Positions 9,105 through 19,500 are shown, numbered from the stretch's first letter. The stretch: 21,133 nt of DNA from Paramacrobiotus richtersi (GCA_034698045.1 JAQGAU010001149.1:1-21133); one strand, 5' to 3'. Notes: generated by a model from the sequence alone, not told the origin. Translations and numbers: made by a program.

Positions 9105-9990
9105 ATCGCTTTGAGTCGGTCTTGACCGACTACATGACAGTTGTTCCCGTAAGTTTGTCCGTGATAGAAAATGTCAATGACTGACCGAAGATGCTAGTCA
9201 TGATCAGACGGCTTTATATCTGACGGTAACACCGAAAGGAATGCAGGTTTAAAAGTTAAAGAGCCATTCAGGAAGTATCGCTAAAAGTTGGCTAGTCGAC
9301 CTGTAATTCCCATACAAGATACTAAAGAGTACGTGTATTCAACGGCTACAATCGGTCTTCAGCCCGGAGCAGATGGGAAAAATAATAATAAGTATTGTAA
9401 GGAGCATTAGCGAAGCTGTGGTATGTCTGCTACTCTGTATGTTGTATCAAAGTCAGCGGACGTGAGTTTTGATTTGCCGTACAACGTTATGCCACGTTAG
9501 TTGATGTGAAGTACTTCTAAAAGAAATTTTTATGGTTTGCCATCATGGACGGCCACGAATTTCGGGACCAGTTTCTGCATGCGTCAGTATACCATTTTCT
9601 TCCAGTTAGTATCAGAAAAGACATGAAATCATCATGAATCGTTTACAGTTCATCGTCATTTGCGCTTAACCTGAAACACCGAACGTTTTTGTCGGTCTGC
9701 TCGTTATCACTCGTTATTGTCATTGTGCAATGTACATAACAGCTTAACCTTAACGGAATTCAGTAAGTGGACACTGGACAGAGTATCAATGAAATGTCCG
9801 GATTCTCTGGAACCCATTACACACAAATTTGTACAGTATTACCAGTACAAGTGCAAATATATCTGCAGTGCTATCCGAAGTTTCGGAATTGGACTGTCAT
9901 TAAGTTTATCGACTTCCGGTTGCGTTCATAAATCGTAGTAAGGGAGTATTTGGGCGCGAAATGCAATTAGCATATGAGGATAAGATACAC
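9105..9990. repeat. Duplicated block, copy 1 (partner 19925-20785)
   Basis: Long colinear similarity to 19925-20785, with landmarks CATGACAGTTGTT, TATCTGACGG, AGGAAGTATCGCTA, TGTATCAAAGTCAGC, TTTTGTCGGT and GCTATCCGAAGTTTC in the same order. Small insertions and deletions not in multiples of three separate the copies even inside the best open stretch (9717-9938), so coding is unlikely. A short palindrome (AGTCGGTC, TT, GACCGACT) at 9114-9131 is present here but not in the partner. The block is absent from unit 2. Confidence 0.75.
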
Positions 9991-9994
9991 GCCA

Positions 9995-10985
9995 AGAAAT
10001 TTATGGGTACCACTACAGACATCCCCATAAACCCCCTTTCACTAAAGGCACCCCCTTTTTACCCCGAATCCCTAAAAACACCCCTTTTAAATTGAGAATA
10101 ACACTAAACTGCATTGCTGTTGCAAGCTGATTTTCGTATTAAAATGGCTACCTTCACGAACAAGTACTGAGCATAACCCCATAATATTACTGTTGTGTGA
10201 TACCGGCTACTTTGCTTTGCACTAGCTGCTGAAAATGACTTCCCGATCGTCATCTCCTAATAATAATAATAATAATAATAATAATATAATATTCTTCCGA
10301 AGCAGACAACCCGTTTACACAGGACTTCAAAGTCTGTTTGATTAGAACAACACTCGCAAGAACACCATCGAAATCACTTACGAACCACAACAAGGGAGAT
10401 ACCACTTACAGCGACAGACTAAGACACATCACAGAGTTGGTAGCAGACTCGAATCACTATTGCAGAGGCAAAGTGCGCATGAAAGCAACAAGTCATTTAG
10501 ACAACAAGATCCGTATCGTTTGTGCTTGGGCTTCCACGTGGACGACACGTGGACGACGTTTCCTATCGTTCCTATCGTTAGTAATTCCAAACGAGGTAAT
10601 GTATAGTACAGTTTTTGTATATGCAACCTTCGAAGAGTTCGGGGACCACTCGAAGCCTATCCTGAAAGAGATGCACCAGACATTTGTTGAATCCTTACGG
10701 AAAGGGCATCCAGATTCAATTAAACAATTTGCACTCATACATAGCCGCAAAAGTAAATCCCCAGCTGGAATCAGTGTTGCCGCTAGCCTAATTGTACGGA
10801 ACAATTTCAGGTTCTAGGTGTACATCTTGATTGTTGCTTGATTACACATAGCGCAACAAATACGAGAAACAGAAAGGGTGGCTATAAAACATGAGAGAAG
10901 GGGCGTATATTTAATTAATTCAAGAAGGGTGCCTATAGCAAACGGGGTGCAAGAAGGGGTGCCTCTTGTGGACGTGTGTGAAAGC
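9995..10985. mobile_element. Candidate 1-kb insertion with inverted-repeat-like ends
   Basis: The stretch 10020-10095 (repeated CACCCC...TTT, with AGGCACCCCCTTTTTACCCCG) resembles the reverse complement of 10900-10980 (CGGGGTGC...GGGGTGCCTCTTGTG), giving imperfect inverted ends. In the duplicate block on the right, sequence matching the left flank (ATAAGATAC at 20784) is followed within about 35 bases by sequence matching the right flank (TTTATTC.CGCCTG), so that site looks empty. The 8-mer AAATTTAT flanks at 9997-10004 and 11013-11020, but it also occurs once more nearby, so it is weak as a target duplication. An open stretch at about 10338-10817 has no recognisable transposase motif and lacks an ATG at its start. 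Probably a non-autonomous DNA element. Confidence 0.45.
10258..10285. repeat. (TAA)9 microsatellite
   Basis: Nine uninterrupted TAA units plus one base, inside the candidate 1-kb insertion. Likely length-variable. Confidence 0.95.
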
Positions 10986-11011
10986 GGGTGATTTTGCGCA
11001 TAGCGATTTTC

Positions 11012-11051
11012 TAAATTTATTCTCGCCTGTATAAATTTATTATTGCCTGGA
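11012..11051. repeat. 20-bp imperfect tandem duplication
   Basis: TAAATTTATTCTCGCCTGTA is followed at once by TAAATTTATTATTGCCTGGA. The partner region near 20810-20830 has a single copy, so the doubling happened in this copy. Confidence 0.75.
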
Positions 11052-11509
11052 CTAACAAGTAAGGCACGCTTTATGTGTGCGTCAGAGTTCATGAGAATCC
11101 TCATTTTTCAACTTATTCGATTCTATTCTGAAAGTATGTAATAGGGTTGAATCTGGATTTCGTGCCGTTTTTTAGCTTCTGTATGCATTACGATTACTCG
11201 CCCTGTTAGCCGACTTATTACCCAAAACGTCACTTATATATGGTAACGTCATATACGAGATGATACAACGTCTTGTATATATCAATTTCAGTCTACGTAT
11301 TTGTGCAACTTGGCGGAATCAGGCATCGCAATCCCAAATCCGCACGCAGAAAACGAAAAAAAGCTGTCAACTTTGAAGCGTGAACCAGGTATCTGTACCA
11401 TGCAACGAATGAAAGGTAACCAAGAAATCAATAAAAAGCGAAATACGATAATAAACGAAACGGAGTCAGCAAAATTTTTCCAGGTCCCTGCATACAGGCT
11501 TAAATTCTG
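11052..11509. other. Intergenic sequence, no gene supported
   Basis: One 90-codon open stretch (11301-11573) begins with TTG rather than ATG, shows no motif and runs into the duplicated receptor flank, so I do not call it a gene. Nothing else is recognisable. Confidence 0.45.
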
Positions 11510-12089
11510 CGGTCACAACCTTAAGACGCTTGGGGAATGGCGGAACGTCAGAACGCAATTCATTCCATTCTGAACAAATCAGGTTCAGTCGTTCTGATCA
11601 ATGGCTTCTAGAAAAGAATGTAACGTTGTAAAGGAAAACCAACCAGATTGTGCAAAAGCGCTGCGTAAAATCAGTTGATTTCTATAAGCAAAACATCTTT
11701 TTTGCCGTAAATTAGCTCGTTTGATGGAAAGTGACGACTCACAGGGTCAGTTAATTCAGATTTTAATTGTTCTAGGAGTTTCCTGTGGGCGGAATCACGT
11801 GAAATGATCTGACGTTGCGTATTGTTAGTCTGTTTACTATAGCTACCACTTACGCCGCGTAATCGGGACGTTAGTATAAGCATTACCGTGAGTACTAAGC
11901 CGCTAATCTGTTATGCTAATATGCAGGTCACTAAGAAGTAAATATCCCGGCCTTCAAGCTCCAGGCGGCGTGCCAACTAGCTTGTACATAAGCTTGATGA
12001 AGTCCCATTTCGAAACAATATTCCTGCGCCTTTTTATCGCACATTGTAAAGGCGGTGGGGTAGTTTGACTTCGAGCAAGACAACAAGTC
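11510..12089. repeat. Duplicated 5' flank of receptor copy 1
   Basis: Colinear with 15965-16517. Shared landmarks include ACGTCAGAACGCA, ATCA(G/A)(T)TGATTT-type stretches, GTTTGATGGAAA/CTTTGATGGAAA, TCACGTGAAA, CTGACGTTG and AACTTGTACATAA/AGCTTGTACATAA. It should contain the receptor promoter, but no TATA box or initiator can be picked out with confidence. Confidence 0.65.
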
Positions 12090-13484
12090 ATGGCAGGAAA
12101 TTCTGTACCTGTCAATTTCAGCACAGGATTAAATTTTCATAATCACAGAAATCCACTTTTACCTTTTGAGGAACAGAACTCTAGCACAATTGCAGCACCA
12201 GTAAACCAGACGAACTTTAACACCGAATTAACGATTTGGTACACGGTGTCCATGGTATGTTGTTCTATCGGATCGCTGATGTGTATTACGCTGTTGGGAG
12301 CGGTTTGGTATGACTGGAAGCGATCCCTTCGGAAGATTACCGAAGACCGTAACGGAACAAAACTACTGATTGTCCATGCGACAGTTATCGAGATGTCCGT
12401 CTGTCTCTTTCATTTCGTCAGCTTTACACAGATTTATTATGGGCAACGTTATCGGGTGAGAAAGAAACATTTGCGTAGTACCAGCGGCTTCCTAGTCGCT
12501 AACCAAGGAGAAAATTAATAGAAGCCGACGTAAAGGCTGATTTTTCGGCAGACGTTTCCAGAATACGAAACTTTACGGTGACGCATCGCGCGCATGCAAT
12601 GCAGCGCTTTGTCACTGTGTATTTTTTCCAGGAAACGTTTTACTACTGAATTTGTCTTTTAAGGTTTCCCGGACGGGCTGCATCTTCATTCAACTCCCTT
12701 TCGCGTTATGCCGCACTGTAGGATACTGGTCGTCCGCATACCTTTCCTTCTACCGCTTGTTAGCCATTTGTTTCCCCGTACTTTACCGCAGACGGTTTGC
12801 TCAGTATGTTTTAAATATCTGCGTTATCATTACAATGTGGCTGATCTAGCTTGGCATATATATCCCGGTAGTGGCTGGCTGGGGTTCCCGATTCGAGGTC
12901 GGTCCACCGCTGTATGACTGCGGCGTAAAGTCCCAGACTCCAACAGCCAACTTGATTAACCAAGCGCTGGCTACTTACACTCCGTTGACCTTGACCGGAT
13001 TTCTGTATAGTCTGGTTGTCGGAGCTGGAGTATATCAACGAATGACAAGCGCACAGGGGAATCAACGCTCTTTCCGTCGCCGTCCATTTAGACTGGCAAT
13101 GGTCCTGCTCGTTGCGGCTTTATGGCACTGCATCTGCTTCTTTCCGCATACAGGCATTAATTCCTTTGACCGCACGAAATTACTGATCCGGCATCCGGAG
13201 TTGGCTCTCTGGTTGCGACTGGTTTTCATGCTTGGCTACGTCGGAAATTCGGTAGGGATAACTTGACGGAAAAATAAAGCTGTTTATGAGAACATTGCTG
13301 AAGTAACCTCGAATTATAGGTTGTCTTTTTCGGAATGAATCGCGAATATCGAACGACACTCCGAAAATGGGCTGGTCGTTTTCTTCGCCGTCTGCGTTAC
13401 GGTACGGAAAAGGTGGACCCCGCGCTCAATACCTCGGCTAAAGCGCAGTCAAAAAGAACCAGGAATACAACCGACTGCTCATAG
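12090..13484 (+). pseudogene. Class A receptor copy 1, interrupted by one in-frame stop
   Basis: Three exons at 12090-12455, 12664-13251 and 13320-13484 match exactly the exon lengths (366, 588, 165 bases) and phases of the intact copy at 16518. Introns are 208 and 68 bases with GTGAG and GTAGGG donors. The encoded seven-helix receptor would be 372 residues, with N-glycosylation sites near residues 9, 30 and 39 and the conserved helix landmarks. Two defects: codon 184 is TAG (12847-12849) where the paralogue has TCG, and the first acceptor reads TTTTAAG instead of TTTTCAG. Everything else is free of frameshifts, and many differences from the paralogue are synonymous, so the gene was under selection until recently. 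The helix-3 motif is YRL rather than NRF. It could be a young pseudogene, a polymorphic null allele, or an assembly error. Confidence 0.8.
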
Positions 13485-13985
13485 AGAGTAAATCATTCTT
13501 ATCATATCACACCATGATGCTGCAGAGAACTATGATAGAAACAACGATTGTTCGGTATTTAGGCAATCATTTCATTGGCAAAGCATTCCGAAAGCACCGT
13601 TTCTGTACCTGACATTACTTTTACCTGGATTTTCCATGTTGTTGCAATTTATATTTTTGATAAGCTGGTTATGGTTACACTATATTTTTTCGTATCTGTT
13701 GCAAAGGTCTTTACTCTAACAAGCTCAGAAGCTGCAAAGAAAAGGTCAGCCGCCGGTTTTCTCCGATTAACGTCGGAAGTCACGAACGGTTCAGTTTCAT
13801 CGTCTGTTGTTGTTCAGCAACCATAGCTTCAGAGTTTTTTCTCTGATGTTTACATATTTACCATCTGTGCAGTGGAGGAGGCTGCCTGTATCTACACGCT
13901 ACTTTCCTTAGCGGCTGCTTGTAAGCCCGCCGAGAGGATCCCAGCGGATCAACCCAAGCTTTACATGGAATGCACAGACGGTCGT
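13485..13985. repeat. Duplicated 3' flank of receptor copy 1
   Basis: Colinear with 17908-18405: TTCTTATCAT, GCA(T)GATG(C/T)TGCAGAG, ATTTTTTC(C)CGTATCTGTTGCAA and TTTACATGGA(A/G)TGCAC occur in the same order. This is probably the old 3' untranslated region and what follows. An 83-codon open stretch at 13575 has no ATG at its start and is not conserved in frame. Confidence 0.65.
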
Positions 13986-14275
13986 CTGTTTCCTCGCGTT
14001 TTTCCAAAAAACAAATCACTTAATTTGTAAGTACGGAACGAGTTTGAATATTTCTTCGACAAGTTTTGGCTAAACTCTAACTCGGTCCGAGTCGGTCGTG
14101 CCATTTGCTGATCATCTGTTGACCTGTAATTTTAACTTACAAAAGAAAATTAACTAATATCTAATACAGACGTATTAGATATGTATGTAACGTATTTCCC
14201 AGTTCTTCGTGTTTTGTCATTTCAGTGAACTGTTGGAATCGGTTTACTTTACTCTGACATGAATAAGAAGCAATC
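13986..14275. other. Spacer containing a perfect 11-bp hairpin
   Basis: Arms ATATCTAATAC (14157-14167) and GTATTAGATAT (14172-14182) are perfectly complementary with a 4-base AGAC loop. It lies about 95 bases before the LINE remnant. Otherwise nothing is recognisable. Confidence 0.6.
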
Positions 14276-14640
14276 ATGTTAACCTGGGGCAGGATGCTAA
14301 CCTGCGATGCAACCCGCCGATGCAAGGTTGCGTTGAGTTGTCTCCCGGCAACATCCAAGAAAGCGGGAGCAGCTGCAGTACGGGTGGAGCAGGCGAAGGT
14401 TGCCAAGTATCAGAGCACCACCGGCGAATACCTGTTCGATCCGCTGTTCGAAACGATGGTACCATGGGGTCCGGAAGCCCACCGATTGATGTCCGCCTTG
14501 CCCAGGAATATTCGTCAAGAAACGGGAAAGAAGCTAGCGAGCCAAATAATACATTTACCAGCGTATAAGTGTCGAGTTACAGCGAGCAAACGCTATGGCT
14601 GTTCTAGGAACGGCTCCCTCATCAGCCAGCTTATAATTTA
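14276..14640 (+). mobile_element. Remnant of a LINE-type reverse transcriptase (C-terminal end)
   Basis: A 121-codon frame resembles the region after the catalytic domain in some non-LTR retrotransposon polyproteins of invertebrates. The recalled pattern is: acidic/basic helix with K-x-x-K-Y, then F-x-P-x-x-x-E-T-x-x-x-x-G-P-x-A, then a helix, R-x-x-x-x-T-G, then a final Q-rich helix. Here this reads VEQAKVAKYQ, LFDPLFETMVPWGPEAHRLM, and NIRQETGKKLASQ. The catalytic F/YxDD region is absent, as expected of a 5'-truncated copy, and the final helix is off-pattern. GC content is higher than in the surroundings. The assignment rests on recalled family patterns and needs a database search; a chance frame is the alternative. 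Confidence 0.45.
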
Positions 14641-14979
14641 ATTAGATGAGATCTTCTCTGTAATTCGGCCAGGATGAAATGTTGTTGTTGTATGAGAATG
14701 GTACACTGTTTTTTTTTTGTCTTTTTTCAGGGTGGTTGTTAGCTATGCAACATGTATATTAAAATCCCATGCAACTAAAAAAAGTTGCAATTACAGACTG
14801 TACTGTACATTTAGATTAGGCAAAAATACTGCACAGACCCTTTGGAGATGCTTGGACCATTCACATAGACCGGCATTGCGCCGTTCCGCTTTAGACGTAC
14901 AATGCAGTACCGTTTGCACTTCCAGTATCATTTCATATTTTTTACCTTGTCTTGTATTAAATAAGTAGCTAGCAAAGGG
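14641..14979. other. Intergenic sequence, no gene supported
   Basis: Contains a T-rich run near 14710-14730 and a small palindrome (TGCAACT ... AGTTGCA) near 14770. No gene or RNA is recognisable. Confidence 0.45.
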
Positions 14980-15900
14980 CATTTCTTCTGTCAGAAAGTC
15001 TCAGCTGAAGTAATCCTTAAAGCAGTGATTACCTCATGACATCCGCATGGCCGCCTCCCGCGCCGTATTCGCGCTCTGCTGATAATAAGGAAATTGTGTC
15101 TTTGTTCCGCACAAACTTAGACAGCCAGAAAGGGTCACTTGCATACATGGTAGTCTGTTTTAACCGAAAACATAGCTGTCATCGCTATGGAAAAGCGCGT
15201 CCGGTGGATTAAAGTTTCCGCCTACGTTTTAGCTGGTTAAAGGTCGACAACGCTATTCTTGCTGTCAGTCATATTCTGCAGGTTGGTGATCGGACTGCCT
15301 AAAGTAACAGATGCTCATGTGGCAGTTAACTTATAGTATAGTCGACCGAACGAAGCGAAGATCCTCTATGTATTCTCAGCTCAACTGAATTTTGGCGTGG
15401 TCATTCGTCGGTCACTGTTTCATTAATTAAAAATTAATTAAGTATTAAAACAGTTCTTAAAATTACATTCCCCCTATGCACTTCGCTTCGGTCAATCAGT
15501 TCCCGTTAAAAGCGAGTGCACTTATTTAGTAGGCTTTGTGTTAATTATTTTGCAATGTTCCACAAACAAATTAAGTCCTAAGTCTTTTTCTTTATTTCTT
15601 CTTCTATAGGTAATGTTTACCATTGTTGCATATATCTGCCATACGCGCCACATGCATGTGCTGCAATCCTCCAAGCGTTGTTGTTTATTTTACGCTCGGT
15701 TTGTTGTGTCATCTATGTCTCTTGCTTAACGGGACAACGTCCCGTTCATTATTAGTATTACGCATTTTGTTGCATTAGTCATAATAAATCATAAGTAACA
15801 ATGAGTTTCCGGTTCATGATTGCCGGCGCAAGGACTACCTGCGACCAGACTAAACCGAAATGTGGCTGTCGATGACATTTGGACGATTCAAGGGTTGCCT
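14980..15900. repeat. Duplicated non-coding block, unit 2 (partner 7775-8940)
   Basis: The first 320 bases align well with 7775-8095 and the GCCGGCGCAAG patch near 15820 aligns with 8860. Between them similarity is patchy. After this block unit 2 goes straight to the receptor flank, so it lacks sequence matching roughly 8.95-11.5 kb of unit 1. Confidence 0.6.
15344..15493. repeat. 150-bp segment bounded by an inverted repeat
   Basis: GACC-GAAC-GAAGCGAAG at 15344-15360 faces CTTCGCTTCGGTC at 15481-15493; the arms match over 13 bases once a 4-base insertion in the left arm is allowed. TTAATTAA is repeated around an AAA centre at 15423-15441. It could be a short MITE, but a patch inside it (TTCTTAAAATT) also matches unit 1, which argues against a clean insertion. 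Confidence 0.3.
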
Positions 15901-15964
15901 TTTTTGTTGCGATATTATGATATCAATTTGCACGGCGACTAATCCTACCTTAAGAAAGTTAAAA

Positions 15965-16517
15965 TGTTGAGGTCACGGCTGTAAGACGTTGGTGAATGAC
16001 AGTACGTCAGAACGCATAGAATTCTGTTACATGTGATTATCAAATACAGACAAGAATTCAGGTTCAATTCTGAACGGATGGCTTCTGGGAAAAGATTTAC
16101 TATTATAAAGGAAAAGGCCATCAGACTGCAAAAACCTGCGTAAAATCAATAGATTTCGACCAATGAACCTCTTTTTTTGCAATAAACTAGCTCCTTTGAT
16201 GGAAAATGACGATTCACAGGCTTGATTCAGATTTTATTGTTATAGAAGTTTCGTGTGGGCTGTTGATTCACGTGAAACGACCTGACGTTGTTTGGCTTGT
16301 TTATTTAGCTGCCATTTCGACTACGTAATCCGTTAGTTAAATCATTAAACCGCTATTCTCATATTGCAGGGAAACAAATAACCCAGCCTTCAGCTCCAGA
16401 CGGCTTACCAATAACTTGTACATAACCTTGATGAATTCCCATTCCGACAGTAATTCGGAGCGCTTTCGCTGCGCATCTAATGGCGGCAGGATAATTTGAC
16501 TTTCGAATACGAAAACT
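15965..16517. repeat. Duplicated 5' flank of receptor copy 2
   Basis: Partner of 11510-12089, with landmarks in the same order up to the start codon. The receptor promoter should lie here. The stretch 16440-16517 is not obviously TATA-bearing. Confidence 0.65.
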
Positions 16518-17907
16518 ATGGCAGGCGATTCTGTAACTTTCAATTTCAGCACAGGATTCTATAATCACAAAAATTCAGCCATCCGCTTTAGGGAACAGAA
16601 CTTCAGCACAATTACTGCATCAGTAAACCAGACGAAGTTTAACTTCGGGCTCGAATTTACGGTCTGGTACACGGTATCTATGGTATGCTGTTTAATCGGA
16701 TCGCTGATGTGTATTATGCTTTTGGGAGCGGTTTGGGAAGATTGGAAGCGATCTCTTCGGAAGATTACTGAGGATCGTAACGGAGCAAAATTACTGATTG
16801 TCCATGCGACAGTTATTGAGATGGTTGTATGTCTCCTTCATTTCGTCAGATTTACACAGATTTATTATGGACAAAGTTATCGGGTGAGAAATAATACTTA
16901 CTGCACGAGTATCCATAGATCTATACTTCTTTATTAAATTGAAATGGCAAGGAGACATGACACTGCTGGTGTTAAAGATTACTACGGCCAGAACGTCACC
17001 TATCTATACTGTAGTCTACTATACTGCAGTATTTACTCGCTGTTGTTTTCCAGTCATCTATCTACCATTTACTCTGTGTTTTCAGGTTTCCCGAACGGGT
17101 TGCATTTTCATTCAAATGCCATTTGCGGTATGCCGTACTGTAGGATATTGGTCATCCGCATACCTTTCCTTCAACCGTTTTTTAGCCATTTGCTTCCCCG
17201 TTCTTTACCGCAGACGGTTTGGTCAACATGTCTTGAACATTGGCGTTATCATTGTACTGTGGCTGATCTCGTGCGGTATCTATATGCCGGTTGTGGCTGG
17301 CTGGGGTTCCCGGTTCGAGGCCATTCCACCGCTGTATGACTGCGGCGTAGAGTCCCAGCACCCAACGGCCAACTCGATTAACCATGCGCTGGCCACTTAT
17401 GCCCCACTGGGTTTGACCTGCTTTATGTATATGCTGGTTATCGGATGTGGAGTGTATCAGCGCATGACAAGCGCACAGGGGAATGAACGCTCTTCCCGTC
17501 GCCGTCCGTTCAGGCTGGCAATGATCCTGCTGGTAGCGGCTTTATGGCACTGCCTCTGCTTCTTTCCGCAAACAGGAATCAATGCCTTTGACCGCAGTAA
17601 AGTACTGGTCCGGTTTCCGGAGTTGGCGCTCTGGTTGCGGCTGATCTTCATGCTGGGTTATGTCGGAAATGCGGTAGGGGTCACTTATTCGAAAGAGTAA
17701 AGCAGTTTATGAGATTAGTGCTTGATCTACCTCTAATTGTAGGTGGTCTTTTTCGGAATGCATCGTGAATATCGGAAGACCCTCCAGAAAATGGCTGGTC
17801 GTGTTTTTCGCCGTCTGTGTCATGGTACGGAAAGGGTAGATCCCGCGCTGAATGCCTCGCTTAAAGCACAATCGAAAAAAACCGGGAATACAACCGACTG
17901 CACCTAG
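16518..17907 (+). CDS. Class A (rhodopsin-like) orphan G protein-coupled receptor
   Basis: A 372-residue seven-helix receptor from three exons: 16518-16883, 17086-17673 and 17743-17907. Introns are 202 and 69 bases, GT-AG, both phase 0. The ATG has A at -3 and G at +4. The extracellular N-terminus (1-45) has glycosylation sites N9, N28 and N37. Helices lie at about 47-72, 89-110, 128-155, 172-192, 222-246, 262-285 and 300-322. Landmarks: C128 and C208 (probable disulfide), N152-R-F then LAICFP in place of DRY, W181 in helix 4, P229 in helix 5, CFFP (280-283) in place of CWxP, and NAVVF (317-321) in place of NPxxY. Helix 8 is GMHREYRKTL. Class A receptors signal through heterotrimeric G proteins at the plasma membrane; ligand unknown. 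The altered motifs suggest a diverged chemosensory or peptide-type family. Confidence 0.85.
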
Positions 17908-18405
17908 AACATAAGTCATCCTTATCATGTCGGAGCATGATGTTGCAGAGGACTGTGCTGGAAATTCCGTTATCCGTTTGGTACTTCTAATCATTGAATT
18001 GGTAAAGTATTTCGAGAAGACCATTTCTATACCGACATGACTAAACATACACTTTCATACTGCAATCTTCATGGCTTCGTTGTAGTCGTTAGTTTTTATT
18101 GAGCTGGTTTTAAATAATATTGGTCTATATTTTTTCCCGTATCTGTTGCAAGGCTCTTGGTTCGGACAAGCACAGTTTGCTTCGGTCGGCATCGGAAGTT
18201 TATAGCGGTTTGACATCTTTGTCTGTTGTTCTTGCATGATTTGCCGTTACATAGTTTAGACTCTGATAGTTGTAAACATATTTTCCATATAAATTGCGGA
18301 AAAGGCTACCTGAATGTGCTAGTCTAATTTTCTTAACGATTATCTGTCCTGTTTTTACTGGAATCCGTATTTTAAAACACCTTTTTACATGGAGTGCACG
18401 ATACT
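17908..18405. repeat. Duplicated 3' flank of receptor copy 2
   Basis: Partner of 13485-13985 and probably the 3' untranslated region of the receptor. It holds no conserved open frame. Confidence 0.65.
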
Positions 18406-18444
18406 GTAACCTCGTCCGTTTACTTAATTATATGTTTCCACACG

Positions 18445-18450
18445 AATAAA
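18445..18450 (+). terminator. Possible poly(A) signal AATAAA
   Basis: AATAAA lies about 540 bases after the receptor stop codon, just beyond the end of clear duplication. The matching spot in copy 1 lacks it. Distance and lack of a clear GU-rich element make it tentative. Confidence 0.3.
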
Positions 18451-19500
18451 AACATTTCGTATTCCGTTGATTTTTGATAAGGTAACGTGAGATTGTAATA
18501 GCGGCACATACAGTACCATGCGGGTTCTGACCGTATATATTCATTGTACTGCATTAGTAAGGTTGCTGTTTACAGACTACAGTTAGTGTGCAAGGGAAAA
18601 AGTGGTGACGGTATAGTTATGCGAGTATACAGGTCCAAATAAATAGCAGGTATTGTAACTGGATGTGGTTACAATGTTTCCAAACGTTTCAGAATCTGGT
18701 AAATTTTCAATATTTAATATTAAACTCATCGTGCGGTTTCGATTTTCTTCAAAAACGATCCATTTCTCTGGAGCCTGGATTACAGAGTATAGTTTTCGTT
18801 TCTTCTGCTTGAACGTTTGTTGCAGTACATACAATGTCCATTTAGATTCCGTTTTGATGATACACGTGCTGGGTGCTGTGGAATTTGTCGTCTTAGTGCC
18901 AAGTATACTTCATCGCGCTGCTATACGCTGTATATATTATTGTGTAGTACCATGGCCATACGCATGGTTAGTAACGTAACATGCATAATGCAAGCTTCGT
19001 CTGTCAGCTTTGTTGCAATTTGTGACTATACGCTCTGCAATGAAACATTCTATCGGACAGCTGTTCGACGTAGAGATGCTAGATGCTAGCTGACCTTTAA
19101 GTTAAGGGGACAAATCTCATAGTAACTACCTGAAATCTGTTTCTTGCAGTCGGACTCGATGGGTTGTGGGCTGCATTGTGCACAAATACAAATACATAGT
19201 ACAATAAATAAGTACAATAATGGCGCTTGTGTCCAGCGTGACCTTCGCGATCGTAAACGATATTCGAACAGAAATCTGTCACCGGAAACCTGAAAACAGT
19301 TTTCCTAAGAATAAAGTTGAAAATAAAGCATGATGTATACGTTAGGCGCAGCGTTGCTTGCATTAATCTTTTTCAGCATTTCAGTTATTCACCGCACTGC
19401 ATGATCAGGTTCTGATCTTTCGGTTAATTCATAAGACACATACATATTACAGTAAGAAACCGAAACGGAATTCCTAAATTTAAGAATCTACAGAAAACAC
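18451..19500. other. Intergenic sequence, no gene supported
   Basis: Short open stretches occur on both strands (for example near 18665-18979 and 19097-19363) but have no recognisable domain and are not repeated in the other units. I could not find the counterpart of the 7775 or 14980 block here. Confidence 0.45.

Noticed and set aside
9717-9938. 73-codon open stretch as a conserved small gene
   Set aside because: The duplicate copy differs by length changes that break the frame, so conservation is not at the protein level.
9997-10004. AAATTTAT as a target-site duplication of the 1-kb insertion
   Set aside because: The same 8-mer also occurs at 11033-11040 inside a local tandem repeat, so the match may be chance.
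10338-10817. 159-codon open stretch as a gene
   Set aside because: It starts with TTG, shows no domain, and lies inside a candidate insertion; kept only as a note within that entry.
14297-14518. Minus-strand frames opposite the LINE remnant
   Set aside because: Overlapping shadows in GC-richer sequence with no recognisable motif.
16939-17700. 253-codon plus-strand frame as a separate gene
   Set aside because: It is receptor exon 2 read through the preceding and following introns; the paralogue shows the true boundaries.
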